Notes: a model not told the origin generated them from the sequence alone. 64,000 bases of DNA from Atopobium sp. (GCA_022732885.1 JAIJTS010000001.1:114683-178682), one strand, 5' to 3'; counted from the first letter of the stretch, positions 1-9,356 are shown. Numbers and translations: made by a program.

Positions 1-486
1 CACATCTTTTGAAGTGGTATCAGTGACTGTTACCTCAACACGACCAGTGTTCTCGTCAGCTTCCTGAACTGAGAAATCCTCAGGGAACTGCGTAAATCCA
101 TTACCCCATTCAACGCCGCCACGCAATGCGGATGCGACAGATCGTACCGTAACTGATTCAGTTAAATTTGCCGTGTTAGCTCGACGAACAAAACCATACA
201 AGACCTGCATTGAAACGACAATTGCCAGGAAAATTAGGACAAATAGGACTGCCGTCTTTGTAATGACTTTCTCGATATTAGAACCTGAAGGATCAGACCC
301 TGAAAGCGGATCAACGTCCACCGCCACAGTGCCGCCCTGCCTGCGAGCGCGCTCTAGAGCTGCACGTTCAGCGTTGGGATGACCTGTCTCGTCTACCTTG
401 GTAAATAACTCTTCAGCTGCGTCAGCATCAAGCGCGCCCTTCTGGCGACGCGCAAAGCATGAACGTTCTGCATCATCTTTAGCCAT
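1..486 (-). CDS. Hypothetical single-pass membrane protein (partial, C-terminus beyond window)
   Basis: An open frame starts at ATG 486 (GAGAG about 8 bases upstream) and is still open at base 1, so 162 N-terminal residues are visible. Residues 1-75 are polar and charged, rich in Ala, Arg and Asp. Residues about 78-100 form one hydrophobic segment followed by RR, and the remainder looks extracellular or soluble, with a short beta-rich stretch. I do not recognise the family. It lies downstream of the ABC exporter on the same strand but is separated by about 140 bases and an inverted repeat. Confidence 0.7.
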   Translation of the reverse strand, partial: MAKDDAERSCFARRQKGALDADAAEELFTKVDETGHPNAERAALERARRQGGTVAVDVDPLSGSDPSGSNIEKVITKTAVLFVLIFLAIVVSMQVLYGFVRRANTANLTESVTVRSVASALRGGVEWGNGFTQFPEDFSVQEADENTGRVEVTVTDTTSKDV

Positions 487-575
487 GTAGCTCTCTCATT
501 CAACCTGCATAAACACACTTTCAAGGTGTGCGATACGTTGACTTTTTGATCGTTGGTTGCGATCCGTCGGCTTAC

Positions 576-606
576 AAACTGCAGTTGCAAACTTCAACCG
601 CAGTTT
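576..606. other. Inverted repeat between ABC exporter gene and membrane protein gene
   Basis: AAACTGCAGTTG (576-587) pairs with CAACCGCAGTTT (595-606) with one G-T pair and a 7-base loop. There is no T-run on either strand, so it is a weak candidate for a terminator or mRNA-end hairpin of the leftward exporter gene. Confidence 0.35.
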
Positions 607-628
607 ACAAAGCACTTAATGCCCTATT

Positions 629-2485
629 CTACCGCCTTGTAGAGTTTGACGCACCACCAAACTGCATTTGATAGTAATGAGCATAGATTCCGTCTTTTTT
701 AAGCAGCTCACTATGGGTTCCTCGTTCAACAGCTCGACCGTGATTGATGGTGATAATTTCATCAGCGCCCATAATGGTTGAAAGGCGATGGGCAATGACC
801 AGCGTGGTTCTGTTCTTTGCAAGCTCAGAGAGAGACTCTTGAACAGCGCGTTCGGATTCATTATCCAAAGCGGAAGTAGCCTCGTCCAAAATGAGCAGCG
901 GTGGGTTCTTTAAGAACACGCGCGCAATAGAAATGCGCTGTTTCTGTCCGCCAGAAAGTCTGGTTCCGCGCTGTCCTACCTGAGTGTCGTATCCATCTGG
1001 TAGCGACTCAATAAACTCTGCAATATTTGCACGCTTTGCTGCAAGCGCAATGTCTTCTGCAGAAGCTTCGGGGCAGCCGTATGCAATGTTTTCTGCAATG
1101 GTACCGTCAAAGAGATATACATCCTGTTGAACCATACCAATTGCCGAACGCAAACTGTGCTGCGTAACAGAGCGAATATCCTGCCCATCAATGGTAATGC
1201 TTCCGCTTGCGACGTCATAAAAGCGCGGCAATAAAGCGCAGGTAGTTGACTTTCCTCCACCTGAAGGGCCAACCAGCGCAACGGTTTTTCCGCTCTCAAT
1301 ATGCAAGTTTAAGCCATCAATAACATCTTCGGCTTCGTTATAAGAGAAATGAACGTCCTGGTAGATAATATCGCCAGCAGTAATTTGAATGTCATGAGCG
1401 CCAGGTGCATCTTGGATGTCTGGCTGAGTCTCAAGAATTTCCGAGAAACGCTTAAAGCCTGCAAGACCCTTCTGGAACGTCTCAGTAAAATTCAAAATAT
1501 TCATAATTGGTGTGGTGAATAGTGAGATGTAGAGCGCATAAGTTGCCAGGTCAATGGCTTGCATCTGGCCCTGAGCAATCATCCAACCACCCAAAACCAA
1601 CACTACGGTGTTCAAAATACCCATCATGCCAGAAATAGCAGCTTGGTATCTGCCCATAGCCTGGTACATGTTTGCCTTGGAGTCTAGGTATGCCGAGTTA
1701 CTTGCTCTGAATTTTTTGCGCTCGTGGTCTTCTGCCGCAAAGCCCTTAACCACTCGAATACCAGAAAGCGAATCCTCTAGCTGGGTATTTACATCAGAAA
1801 TACGCATGCGGTTCTCTTTAAAGATACCGCGCATGTGCATATTGGCAAAGAAATTGAACACCACCAGTACAGCAGCAATCCCAGCAAGTACCAGCGTTAG
1901 AGGCACATTAATAAAAGCCAGAATGACAAAAGAGCCAGCAATCTCAAGTAGGCCAATAATTAGATACTCAGGACCATGGTGAGCTGTCTCAGAAATATCA
2001 AACAAGTCAGATACCAGGCGACTCATCAGATCACCTGTCTTGTGACGGTCATAATACGAGAAACTCATGCGCTCGTAGGCGTCAAACAGATCTTCTCGCA
2101 TCTTGCTTTCCATGCGTGCGCCCATGATGTGTCCCCAACTAATAACAAAGTAGCGACACAGAAAATGGACAAAGTACATGACAACCAAACCAACAGCAAT
2201 AAATACCAAACTACCAAGAATGGCATCTTTACCCTGCGTAAACAGCCCCTTTGTGAGCAAGCGCAGAATTTGAGGAAACGCAAGCTCGATGCAAGCCAAA
2301 ATAATGGCACAGACCGTGTCCAGAATAAACAGGTGTTTTTGCGGAGCGTAATAAGAAAGAAAACTGGCAAACAGCGATTTGCGATGTTTGCCAGAAGCGT
2401 TGTTTCCAGAGTTTCCAGAGTTGTTTCTACTAGAAGCTGAAGTCAAAGAACGGTCGGGTACAGGGCGAGAAGAACGATCAGGCAT
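629..2485 (-). CDS. ABC exporter, fused membrane and ATPase domains
   Basis: This 618-residue half-transporter of the MsbA/LmrA type acts as a dimer in the inner membrane and exports an unknown lipid, drug or peptide. The first 45 residues are a Ser/Asn-rich cytoplasmic tail. Six hydrophobic segments follow to about residue 340. The nucleotide-binding domain shows Walker A GPSGGGKST (about 407-415), the LSGGQ signature (510-514), Walker B LLILDEATSALD (about 530-541) and the switch His in IAHRLST. Its start lies 6 bases past the NUDIX stop, and its GGAG overlaps the end of that gene, so the two are probably cotranscribed. The substrate cannot be told from sequence. Confidence 0.9.
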   Translation of the reverse strand: MPDRSSRPVPDRSLTSASSRNNSGNSGNNASGKHRKSLFASFLSYYAPQKHLFILDTVCAIILACIELAFPQILRLLTKGLFTQGKDAILGSLVFIAVGLVVMYFVHFLCRYFVISWGHIMGARMESKMREDLFDAYERMSFSYYDRHKTGDLMSRLVSDLFDISETAHHGPEYLIIGLLEIAGSFVILAFINVPLTLVLAGIAAVLVVFNFFANMHMRGIFKENRMRISDVNTQLEDSLSGIRVVKGFAAEDHERKKFRASNSAYLDSKANMYQAMGRYQAAISGMMGILNTVVLVLGGWMIAQGQMQAIDLATYALYISLFTTPIMNILNFTETFQKGLAGFKRFSEILETQPDIQDAPGAHDIQITAGDIIYQDVHFSYNEAEDVIDGLNLHIESGKTVALVGPSGGGKSTTCALLPRFYDVASGSITIDGQDIRSVTQHSLRSAIGMVQQDVYLFDGTIAENIAYGCPEASAEDIALAAKRANIAEFIESLPDGYDTQVGQRGTRLSGGQKQRISIARVFLKNPPLLILDEATSALDNESERAVQESLSELAKNRTTLVIAHRLSTIMGADEIITINHGRAVERGTHSELLKKDGIYAHYYQMQFGGASNSTRR

Positions 2486-2491
2486 ACGTAT

Positions 2492-3337
2492 TTACTCCAT
2501 AGGCAATCGGTGTGAAATTGAGTCGCAGATTAAAGCTCCAATGATAGTCTTTGCGTCCTCGATTTTGCCATCAAGAACAGCGTCTACCAGCTCTGATAAT
2601 GGAACAAGGTCTACGTTTATAAATTCGTCGGCATCTGGATCTGATTCCTCAAAGGTCAGCTCAGTTGCCATATAAAGGTGAATAAGCTCGTCAGTAAATC
2701 CGTCAGAAGTGGCAGTGGTGGTGAGAAAAGCCATCTTTCCCGCCTTCATTCCCGTCTCTTCCAAAAGCTCACGATGGGCGCAATCAAGAGGATCCTCACC
2801 GGGATCAAGTTTTCCTGCAGGTAGTTCAACAGTCACGCGGCCAAGTGCGGTTCGATACTGACGAACCAGACAAATTCTGCCCTCATCAGTCAACGCAACA
2901 ATAGCTACAGCACCAGGATGACGCACAACGTCACGAAGAGCAGTACGTCCGTCAGGAAGAGAAACACGCAGACGGTTCACGTCAAAAATACGACCAACCC
3001 AAACGGTATCTTCGGAGAGGGGCTTTTCTTCCAGAGAAGCGTCACGCGCATCTTCAGTACCTGCAACAAAGCCGCGCTTTTGTGGCTCACCTGAATGATG
3101 GTAAGCAGCATCACCCACAGTAACGCGCTCCCCATCGTAGGTAAGTGAATCAACCGCCGAGTGCAAATCATTACGTGCAGAATCAAATACCTCTGGAGTC
3201 ACCTGCATGTCAGCATCAAGAATCTCAGGCTCAGTAGACTGCATGTCATCAAACACGTCGTTGAACTGAGAGCTGCCCTGATTGCTGGTCCATGAACCAT
3301 CCTGCACGTTGGTTTTCTCGCCATTTTGATCTGCCAT
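2492..3337 (-). CDS. NUDIX hydrolase, ADP-ribose pyrophosphatase-like, with long N-terminal extension
   Basis: This 281-residue protein carries a complete Nudix box (G-x5-E-x7-REUxEExGU) in the stretch GKLDPGEDPLDCAHRELLEE. It probably hydrolyses ADP-ribose or a related nucleoside diphosphate with Mg2+. The catalytic domain fills the C-terminal 180 residues. The first 100 are polar, acidic and predicted disordered, which is longer than the usual 180-210-residue family member. I chose ATG 3337 because GAGG lies 9 bases upstream; a TTG at 3352 would also be in frame but has no site. It follows the PurD fusion with almost no gap. Confidence 0.85.
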   Translation of the reverse strand: MADQNGEKTNVQDGSWTSNQGSSQFNDVFDDMQSTEPEILDADMQVTPEVFDSARNDLHSAVDSLTYDGERVTVGDAAYHHSGEPQKRGFVAGTEDARDASLEEKPLSEDTVWVGRIFDVNRLRVSLPDGRTALRDVVRHPGAVAIVALTDEGRICLVRQYRTALGRVTVELPAGKLDPGEDPLDCAHRELLEETGMKAGKMAFLTTTATSDGFTDELIHLYMATELTFEESDPDADEFINVDLVPLSELVDAVLDGKIEDAKTIIGALICDSISHRLPME

Positions 3338-3352
3338 AGCTACTAACCTCAA

Positions 3353-5467
3353 TTATTTTTCTGGACGGCCTTGAAGAGCCTTAAGTCCAATATCGTGCCT
3401 GAGCTGCTTACCCTCAAAGTTGATTAAGTCACATGCCTCATATGCGCGAGCACGAGCTTCTTCAAAAGTTGGGGCAAGAGCGGTAACGTTAAGTACGCGG
3501 CCGCCAGCAGTAACAGTCTTTCCATCTTCAGTCTGAGCGGTTCCTGCGTGATAGACAGAAACGCCTTCAAGTTGCTGAGCGGCCTCAATGCCGGTAATCT
3601 CCTTGCCTTTCTCGTACGAGCCAGGATATCCAGCGCTTGCCAAAACAACAGAAACGGCTACCGAATCAGACCAGGAAACCCGCTGATGACGGAGGGTGCC
3701 GTTGTCACATGCCATCAAAATTGAAACCAAATCACCCTGAAGGCGGGGTAACACTACCTGAGTCTCTGGATCGCCAAAGCGTGCGTTGAACTCAAGAACC
3801 TTAGGACCGTCTTTGGTCAGCATAAATCCACCGTAAAGGCAGCCAGAATAATTGACGCCTTCTTTTTTGAGCTGACCAACAACGCGCTGCTCAATGGCAA
3901 TCATCTGAGAAAGCTCTTCATCAGTCACAAATGGAACAGGAGAATACACACCCATGCCACCAGTGTTTGGACCCTTGTCGTCATCATAGGCGCGCTTATG
4001 GTCCTGTGCAGTTGCCAGTGGAACAACGTACGTTCCATCAGTCAGCGCAAGCAGAGAGCACTCTGGTCCCTCAAGAAACTCCTCTACAACAACAGTTGCT
4101 CCAGCAGCGCCAAAGTGACCCGAGAAGCATTCTTTGACACCTTCAAGAGCCTGCTCAAGCTCAGTTGCAACAATAACACCCTTACCTGCGGCAAGGCCGT
4201 CCGCCTTAACAACTACAGGAGCACCGATGTGGCGAATATATGCCTCACAAGACGCTTGATCTGTGAAAGACTTCCACGCAGCTGTTGGAACATTTGCGCG
4301 CTCCATAACACCCTTGGCAAACGCCTTGGAGCCCTCCATCTGAGCTGCGTTCTGGTTAGGACCAAAGCATGCAATACCCGCCTGACGAACAGCGTCTGCA
4401 ACGCCCACAACAAGAGGAGCCTCAGGACCAATAACTACCAGGTCAATGCCTTTTTCTTTAGCAAAAGCAACAACCTCATCAGGGTTATTTTGATCAACAG
4501 GAGCAAGCTCTGCCTGAGCAGCCATGCCCCCATTACCTGGAGCAACATAAATTTTTCCTGCGCAATGCGACTCCTGCAGCTTAGTTAAAAGAGCGTGCTC
4601 ACGACCACCCGCACCTAGCAACAAAATATCAACGGTGTCATTCATAAGTACTCCAGCCTTCTGATACAACGCCTTTGGGATACAAGCAACACCAACAGAA
4701 CCTTCTCCCAAATATTTTTTAAACTCAGGAGAAGCAAGTCTTTCTGCAATACATTCTGCATCATATTCATTAGTTTTGAGCGGTTTTTTGAGGTGCTTTT
4801 GTATGCGTTTCTCGCCATTTGAAATCACCACATATTTAAGCTCGCCATGCTTTACAAAACAGGCGCTCATAAGGCGAGAAATTCTACCAGCTAGATCCAT
4901 AAAATCTGATGAACGAGCAACCTCTGTGCATCTTCCACCGACCAAGCGATACAGATACATATCGTTTGAAATGCGCCTATGCAAACGCTCCAGCCTGCGC
5001 CTTAACGAAAACCCAGGATGTTTATCTTTGCTCTTATGCAAAACAACCCTGTTCATGGCGATATACATTGTGGCAACTACCTCAGACAGCTCTTGTGCAT
5101 ACTCACAAGCTGCCTCAAATGTAGCTCCAAACTTTCTTGCCACGCTTAATCGTTCAAGCATAATTCCCATAGCAGTAGGCATGTTTCCACTATCTACCAG
5201 GAAAATTGAGCTTGAAATATCGGGATTGTTCTGACAAGCCTTTTTTGCCGTAAGAAGCGAGTCAGAAAAACCTGCGTTCACATGGAGCGAGAGAATCTTG
5301 TGAACTCCAGACTCAAAAATGCCCCTATAGAACTCGCCTACCTGGTCAGCATCAGAACTGAGAGCTCCAGGTATTACAGAAACCCCCAGGGCTTCAAGCT
5401 GGGAAGCTTCAAGCCCACAGGGGTTATCGCAAACTATTGCAAAAGTTGAGCAGTCCGCAGACGCCAC
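3353..5467 (-). CDS. purD: DegV-like domain fused in frame to phosphoribosylamine-glycine ligase (PurD)
   Basis: The 704-residue frame has two parts. Residues 1-274 resemble a DegV fatty-acid-binding domain: an N-terminal IVCDN strand, KILSLHVNAGFSDS near the lipid pocket and FLVDSGN in the middle. Residues 275-704 are a complete 430-residue GAR synthetase, beginning DILLLGAGGREHALL and containing the ATP-grasp stretches KADGLAAGKGV and EFNARFGDPETQ. PurD makes glycinamide ribonucleotide from phosphoribosylamine, glycine and ATP. No stop separates the parts. An internal ATG at 4645 has GGAG 5 bases upstream, so separate PurD may also be made. It lies 3 bases past purA in a purine cluster. Fusion confidence is high; the DegV assignment is by pattern. 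Confidence 0.85.
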   Translation of the reverse strand: MASADCSTFAIVCDNPCGLEASQLEALGVSVIPGALSSDADQVGEFYRGIFESGVHKILSLHVNAGFSDSLLTAKKACQNNPDISSSIFLVDSGNMPTAMGIMLERLSVARKFGATFEAACEYAQELSEVVATMYIAMNRVVLHKSKDKHPGFSLRRRLERLHRRISNDMYLYRLVGGRCTEVARSSDFMDLAGRISRLMSACFVKHGELKYVVISNGEKRIQKHLKKPLKTNEYDAECIAERLASPEFKKYLGEGSVGVACIPKALYQKAGVLMNDTVDILLLGAGGREHALLTKLQESHCAGKIYVAPGNGGMAAQAELAPVDQNNPDEVVAFAKEKGIDLVVIGPEAPLVVGVADAVRQAGIACFGPNQNAAQMEGSKAFAKGVMERANVPTAAWKSFTDQASCEAYIRHIGAPVVVKADGLAAGKGVIVATELEQALEGVKECFSGHFGAAGATVVVEEFLEGPECSLLALTDGTYVVPLATAQDHKRAYDDDKGPNTGGMGVYSPVPFVTDEELSQMIAIEQRVVGQLKKEGVNYSGCLYGGFMLTKDGPKVLEFNARFGDPETQVVLPRLQGDLVSILMACDNGTLRHQRVSWSDSVAVSVVLASAGYPGSYEKGKEITGIEAAQQLEGVSVYHAGTAQTEDGKTVTAGGRVLNVTALAPTFEEARARAYEACDLINFEGKQLRHDIGLKALQGRPEK
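4643..4654 (-). promoter_or_regulatory. Internal ribosome binding site and ATG for stand-alone PurD
   Basis: On the minus strand GGAG (4654-4651) is followed by five bases and ATG (4645-4643). Initiation here would give a normal-length 430-residue PurD from within the fused frame. Confidence 0.5.
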
Positions 5468-5470
5468 GGG

Positions 5471-6751
5471 TTACCTCCAGTAGCGGTCGATTGTCTGCTC
5501 GCGATCTGGACCAACGGTGATGATAGAAACACGTACACCAGCAAGCTGCTCCAGGAAGTCAATGTAGTCCTTAGCCTCACGAGGTAGCTGATAGAAATTG
5601 CGAACATTGGAAATATCGCACTTCCAACCAGGAAGAGTCTCGTATACAGGCTTTGCGTGATAGAAAACGCTTTGATGCTCTGGGACGGTCTTGTAGATCT
5701 TGCCGTCGCACTCATAAGCAACGCAAACCTTAATCTCGTCCAGGCAGCCAAGAACGTCAAGCTTGGTAATTGCCAGGTCAGTAAGGCCATTGATGCGAGC
5801 TGCATAGTTAACAACTACGGCGTCATACCAGCCGCAACGACGCTTACGACCAGTGGTTACACCGTACTCATGACCAACTTCGCCGAGAAGATCGCCTGTC
5901 TCGTCAAAGAGCTCTGTTGGGAATGGACCAGAGCCAACGCGTGTGAGGTATGCCTTTGCAATGCCCAGGACACGGTCAATGTTGGTTGGACCAACGCCAG
6001 AACCGGTAACTGCGCCACCAGCGGTGCAGTTAGAAGAGGTGACAAATGGATAGGTGCCGTGGTCAATATCAAGCATGGTTGCCTGAGCACCTTCAAAGAG
6101 GATGTTCTTTCCAGCCTCAAGCTCTTCATTAAGGAAGAGAGAAGATTCAACAATGTAAGGACGGATGCGGTCTGCGTAAGGCAAATACGTCTCACAAATC
6201 TGGTCAACGGTATAGGTTGGCAGACCATATACAAGGCTCAAGATTGGATTGGTGTACTCAAGTGCAGCCTCAAGCTTCTTGCGGAAGATTTTCTCGTCAA
6301 GCATGTCCTGAATACGCAGGCCAGTACGGTTCATCTTATCCATGTAAGTTGGGCCAACGCCGCGCTTAGTGGTACCAATAAGGTTTTTACCCAGCTTTTT
6401 CTCGTGTACGCCATCAAGATCTTTGTGATAAGGCATAACAATGTGTGCGTTGCCAGAAATCTTGAGCATATTACAAGAAATGCCCTTGCTCTCCAGCATG
6501 TCAATCTCACCGAGAAGAACCTCTGGGTCAACAATGCAGCCATTGCCAATAACTGGATAGGTATTCTCATACATAACGCCAGATGGTACCTGATGAAGCG
6601 CAAGCTTTGTATCTCCAGCAACTACCGTGTGGCCTGCATTTGCACCACCCGCATAACGGCAAACAACGTCAAAATCTCCGGAAATGAGGTCGGTGACTTT
6701 ACCCTTACCCTCGTCTCCCCACTGAGTACCAACAAGTACGGAAGCTGGCAT
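5471..6751 (-). CDS. purA: Adenylosuccinate synthetase
   Basis: This 426-residue enzyme joins IMP and aspartate with GTP to form adenylosuccinate, the first committed AMP step. The N-terminal P-loop GTQWGDEGKGK, the IMP-binding GGANAGHTVV, the GTTKRGVGPTYMDK segment and the C-terminal nucleotide-binding region are all present, and the length is typical. ATG 6751 is chosen because GGGGAG lies 5 bases upstream; an upstream in-frame start at 6790 lacks a site and adds non-homologous residues. It precedes the PurD fusion by 3 bases, so the two form an operon. A leader hairpin (6803-6823) lies upstream. Confidence 0.97.
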   Translation of the reverse strand: MPASVLVGTQWGDEGKGKVTDLISGDFDVVCRYAGGANAGHTVVAGDTKLALHQVPSGVMYENTYPVIGNGCIVDPEVLLGEIDMLESKGISCNMLKISGNAHIVMPYHKDLDGVHEKKLGKNLIGTTKRGVGPTYMDKMNRTGLRIQDMLDEKIFRKKLEAALEYTNPILSLVYGLPTYTVDQICETYLPYADRIRPYIVESSLFLNEELEAGKNILFEGAQATMLDIDHGTYPFVTSSNCTAGGAVTGSGVGPTNIDRVLGIAKAYLTRVGSGPFPTELFDETGDLLGEVGHEYGVTTGRKRRCGWYDAVVVNYAARINGLTDLAITKLDVLGCLDEIKVCVAYECDGKIYKTVPEHQSVFYHAKPVYETLPGWKCDISNVRNFYQLPREAKDYIDFLEQLAGVRVSIITVGPDREQTIDRYWR

Positions 6752-6846
6752 AAGTTCTCCCCTATCGCAGCTATCTACAAACACAATCATTACATGACAG
6801 TTGCAACCTCTTTAGGGGTTGCTTCATAAGTATATCTAATACCACT

Positions 6847-6875
6847 ACAAAAGCACAGAAGTGTAGAGCTTTTGT
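6847..6875 (-). terminator. Possible terminator of dnaB
   Basis: ACAAAAGC (6847-6854) and GCTTTTGT (6868-6875) form a perfect 8-bp stem just past the dnaB stop. The T-rich 3' arm could serve as the run, but no separate U-tract follows. Confidence 0.35.
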
Positions 6876-6891
6876 CACACATAGGAAACGA

Positions 6892-8331
6892 TTAGTGTGC
6901 AGGATTTGCCATTGCGGCATACTGCGCCGCTTCGCTTTCTGAGTAATTATTTCCCTGGTAAAGCTCAACAAACTTAGTGGATGTTGGTATAAACATAACA
7001 GGAACATCCTTTAAAGCGCCCGCACGGTTCTTTGCAACAATGATGTTAGTAACATCTTTGTCAGGGCGATCATCGCGAGCAGCTTCTTCATCGCTCAGTG
7101 AGCGATCAAGCAGCAAAACAATGTCTGCATCTTGCTCGATTGAACCAGATTCACGCAGGTCAGAAAGCTGTGGGCGCTTGCCGTTTCTGTTCTCAAGCGT
7201 ACGATTGAGCTGAGAAAGTGCAATAACAGGTGCTTTGAGATCTTTAGCCATAATCTTAATGCCACGAGACATCTCAGAAACCTCAGTTGCACGACTATCT
7301 GCACGTCCTTTCTCGGCTGGTGGAGAAAGCAGCTGGAGGTAGTCGATAATAATGACGCCCTTCTCGGCCTTGTTAAGCATTCTGCGGGCTTTTGCGCGAA
7401 TTTCTGTGACCGTAGTGCCCGGAGTATCATCAACGATGATTTTAAGGCGAGAAATGCGCTCTGCTGCCTCCAGAAGGGTAGGCCATTGCTCATTTCTGAT
7501 CTTAGAAGAACGGATGGTCTGCAAATCAACCTTTGACTCAGAAGCTAAAAGCCTTTGTGCAATCTCAATCTTGCTCATCTCGAGCGAGAAAAGCGCAACA
7601 GTAGCACCAGATACTGCGGCGTTATAAGCCATACTAAGAGCAAAAGAAGTCTTTCCGACACCAGGACGAGCGCCAATAACAACCATCTGGCCAGGACGAA
7701 GACCTTGAAAAAGGTTATCTAGGGTTGCAAATCCGGTTTGGACACCCAGTTCAGAGGCGTCTTTTTCTGCATTTTGCTGAAGCTCTTCAAAAAGATCGGT
7801 CATGATCTCTTCGATGCCCTGTTCGGATTGCTGCACGTCTCTATTAGTTACATCAAAAATGAGCTTTTCTGCCTGGTCAACAACTTGTTTTGTATCTTCT
7901 GGAGCGTTGTAGGCCAAAGCGGAAATCTTTGCGGAAGCACTAATCATCTTTCTGAGCGTAGTATCGCGATGCAACATAGTAGCGTGGTTTTCCCAACCAA
8001 CCATAGCTAGTGGGTTGTTACCAAGCTCTGCCAAACGAACAGCGCCGCCAGCACGCTCAAACTTACCATTGCTCTTGAGGTGGTCAGCAAGAGAAATAAC
8101 ATCTACTGGCTTATTGTTATCGAACAGTGATTTAATTGCCTCAAAAATAATTTGATTAGACGGAATATAGAAATCCTCAGAAGAAAGCCTAATGAGGCAT
8201 TCTCCTCTAATTTCTTCCGAAAGAATCATTGCAGAAAGAATGGAAAATTCGGCATCAGAATCTTGTGGCATAGAGGCATTCTCTAGGGCCGTCAATTGCG
8301 TAGGATTCATCTCAAACGAGTCTTGTGCCAT
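6892..8331 (-). CDS. dnaB: Replicative DNA helicase
   Basis: This 479-residue RecA-fold hexameric helicase unwinds DNA at the fork and recruits primase. The N-terminal domain (about 20-125) precedes a linker and the motor domain, with Walker A GARPGVGKTSFAL, Walker B GVIIIDYLQLL and the SQLNR motif. No intein is seen. ATG 8331 is preferred over TTG 8343; GGAAAAG lies just upstream. No DnaC or DnaI loader is seen in the window, and the DciA-like gene at 31.5 kb is the likely loader. The 500-base upstream region carries a cluster of DnaA-box-like sites, which suggests initiator control. Confidence 0.97.
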   Translation of the reverse strand: MAQDSFEMNPTQLTALENASMPQDSDAEFSILSAMILSEEIRGECLIRLSSEDFYIPSNQIIFEAIKSLFDNNKPVDVISLADHLKSNGKFERAGGAVRLAELGNNPLAMVGWENHATMLHRDTTLRKMISASAKISALAYNAPEDTKQVVDQAEKLIFDVTNRDVQQSEQGIEEIMTDLFEELQQNAEKDASELGVQTGFATLDNLFQGLRPGQMVVIGARPGVGKTSFALSMAYNAAVSGATVALFSLEMSKIEIAQRLLASESKVDLQTIRSSKIRNEQWPTLLEAAERISRLKIIVDDTPGTTVTEIRAKARRMLNKAEKGVIIIDYLQLLSPPAEKGRADSRATEVSEMSRGIKIMAKDLKAPVIALSQLNRTLENRNGKRPQLSDLRESGSIEQDADIVLLLDRSLSDEEAARDDRPDKDVTNIIVAKNRAGALKDVPVMFIPTSTKFVELYQGNNYSESEAAQYAAMANPAH

Positions 8332-8831
8332 CGTCTTTTCCAATCATGTTTTTTGGGAATGAATCTGAATAGTAGTGTACTTTTCAAAAAAATAAAGAGT
8401 CATTTTGGCTTGCAAAATTTGAAAGTATGAGTCTTCAACACTATTTTTCAAAACTCGTATACCTTGAGCGGGATTTCCTTGAGTTTTCAACGTTTTCAAC
8501 ATTTTTTAGACTTTTTTTGACACGTAGCATTTTCTACACAATTACTTATCCACAGTAATTCAAATCAAATTACAATTCCGCAGGTGAAGTAAATATGCTT
8601 TTCACAATATTTTGAATAACCGCAGGTAAAGTGTAAGAAATTATACTGTTACTTCTACACATAAAAAGACCACCCCTTTGTTATGCTTCACAAAGGGGTG
8701 GTTCGAACAAACATTCCATTCTTTTCAGATGGCTGGGCTTTTTAAATAAGCCCACAAATCTGTAGAAAACTACAGAAATTGTATAAACCACCAAAAAATG
8801 CAGGAGAACAGTGTTTTATGCATGCATAAAA
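8332..8831. promoter_or_regulatory. AT-rich dnaB upstream region with DnaA-box-like cluster
   Basis: No gene is apparent in this 500-base gap. Five box-like nonamers lie in the same orientation: TCTTCAACA (8432), TTTTCAACG (8484), TTTTCAACA (8493), TTCTACACA (8532) and a consensus TTATCCACA (8546-8554). The 8484 and 8493 copies are adjacent. Homopolymer T tracts flank them. The far end holds the rplI terminator. Control of dnaB by DnaA, or titration of DnaA, is an inference. Confidence 0.5.
8662..8702 (-). terminator. Terminator of the rpsF-rplI operon
   Basis: ACCACCCCTTTG (8669-8680) pairs perfectly with CAAAGGGGTGGT (8691-8702) around a 10-base loop. Read leftward, the stem is followed by CTTTTTA, a good intrinsic terminator downstream of rplI. 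Confidence 0.85.
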
Positions 8832-9356
8832 CTACTCTGCGGACTCAACCTCAGCCTCGACGGTTGCCTCAGCGACAACCTCCTCGGCCTCCTCCTCTAC
8901 AGGAGCAGCCTCGTCCTTACCAACAAGAACAACGACGGTAGCGGTGATGTCACGATAAAGCTCAATGGTGACATTGTGGCGACCGGCGGTCTTGATAGCA
9001 GCGCTACGAGCAATGCGCTTACGATCAACGGTGACGTTGAGCTGTGCCTCGATTGCATCAGCAATCTGAGCGGTTGTGACGGAGCCAAAGAGCTGGCCCT
9101 CCTCGCCAATGCGAGCGTCAACAGTTACGAGCTTGCCATCAAGAGCTGCCTTGGTAGCATTTGCGTCAGCAATACGCTGCTCTTCGCGCTTAGCGATATT
9201 GTGACGACGCTCCTCAAGCTGCTTGATGTTACCCGGTGTAGCAGGCTGGGCAATCTTGTTGGGGAACAGGAAGTTCTCCGCATAACCCTGTGCGACCTCT
9301 ACGATGTCGCCTTCGCCGCCCTTACCGCGAAGCTCGCCCAAGAGAATAACTTTCAT
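8832..9356 (-). CDS. rplI: 50S ribosomal protein bL9
   Basis: This 174-residue protein has the bL9 N-terminal domain MKVILLGELRGKGGEGDIVE, with the GYAENFLFP motif, a connecting helix and a C-terminal rRNA-binding domain. The last 25 residues are an acidic Glu/Ala/Val tail beyond the typical 148-residue length. AAAGGAG lies 6 bases before ATG 9356. It sits in the conserved neighbourhood rpsF-ssb-rpsR-(DUF2232)-rplI-dnaB seen also in Firmicutes. Confidence 0.97.
   Translation of the reverse strand: MKVILLGELRGKGGEGDIVEVAQGYAENFLFPNKIAQPATPGNIKQLEERRHNIAKREEQRIADANATKAALDGKLVTVDARIGEEGQLFGSVTTAQIADAIEAQLNVTVDRKRIARSAAIKTAGRHNVTIELYRDITATVVVLVGKDEAAPVEEEAEEVVAEATVEAEVESAE

Noticed and set aside
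6803..6823. Purine riboswitch before purA
   Set aside because: Only a simple 6-7-bp stem with GC-rich arms is seen. There is no three-way junction or conserved aptamer bases.
5657..6829. Long plus-strand open frame antisense to purA (390 codons), and similar ones antisense to typA and gyrA
   Set aside because: They match the shadow expected from codon bias in long genes, have no recognisable domain, and the opposite frames are clear enzymes.
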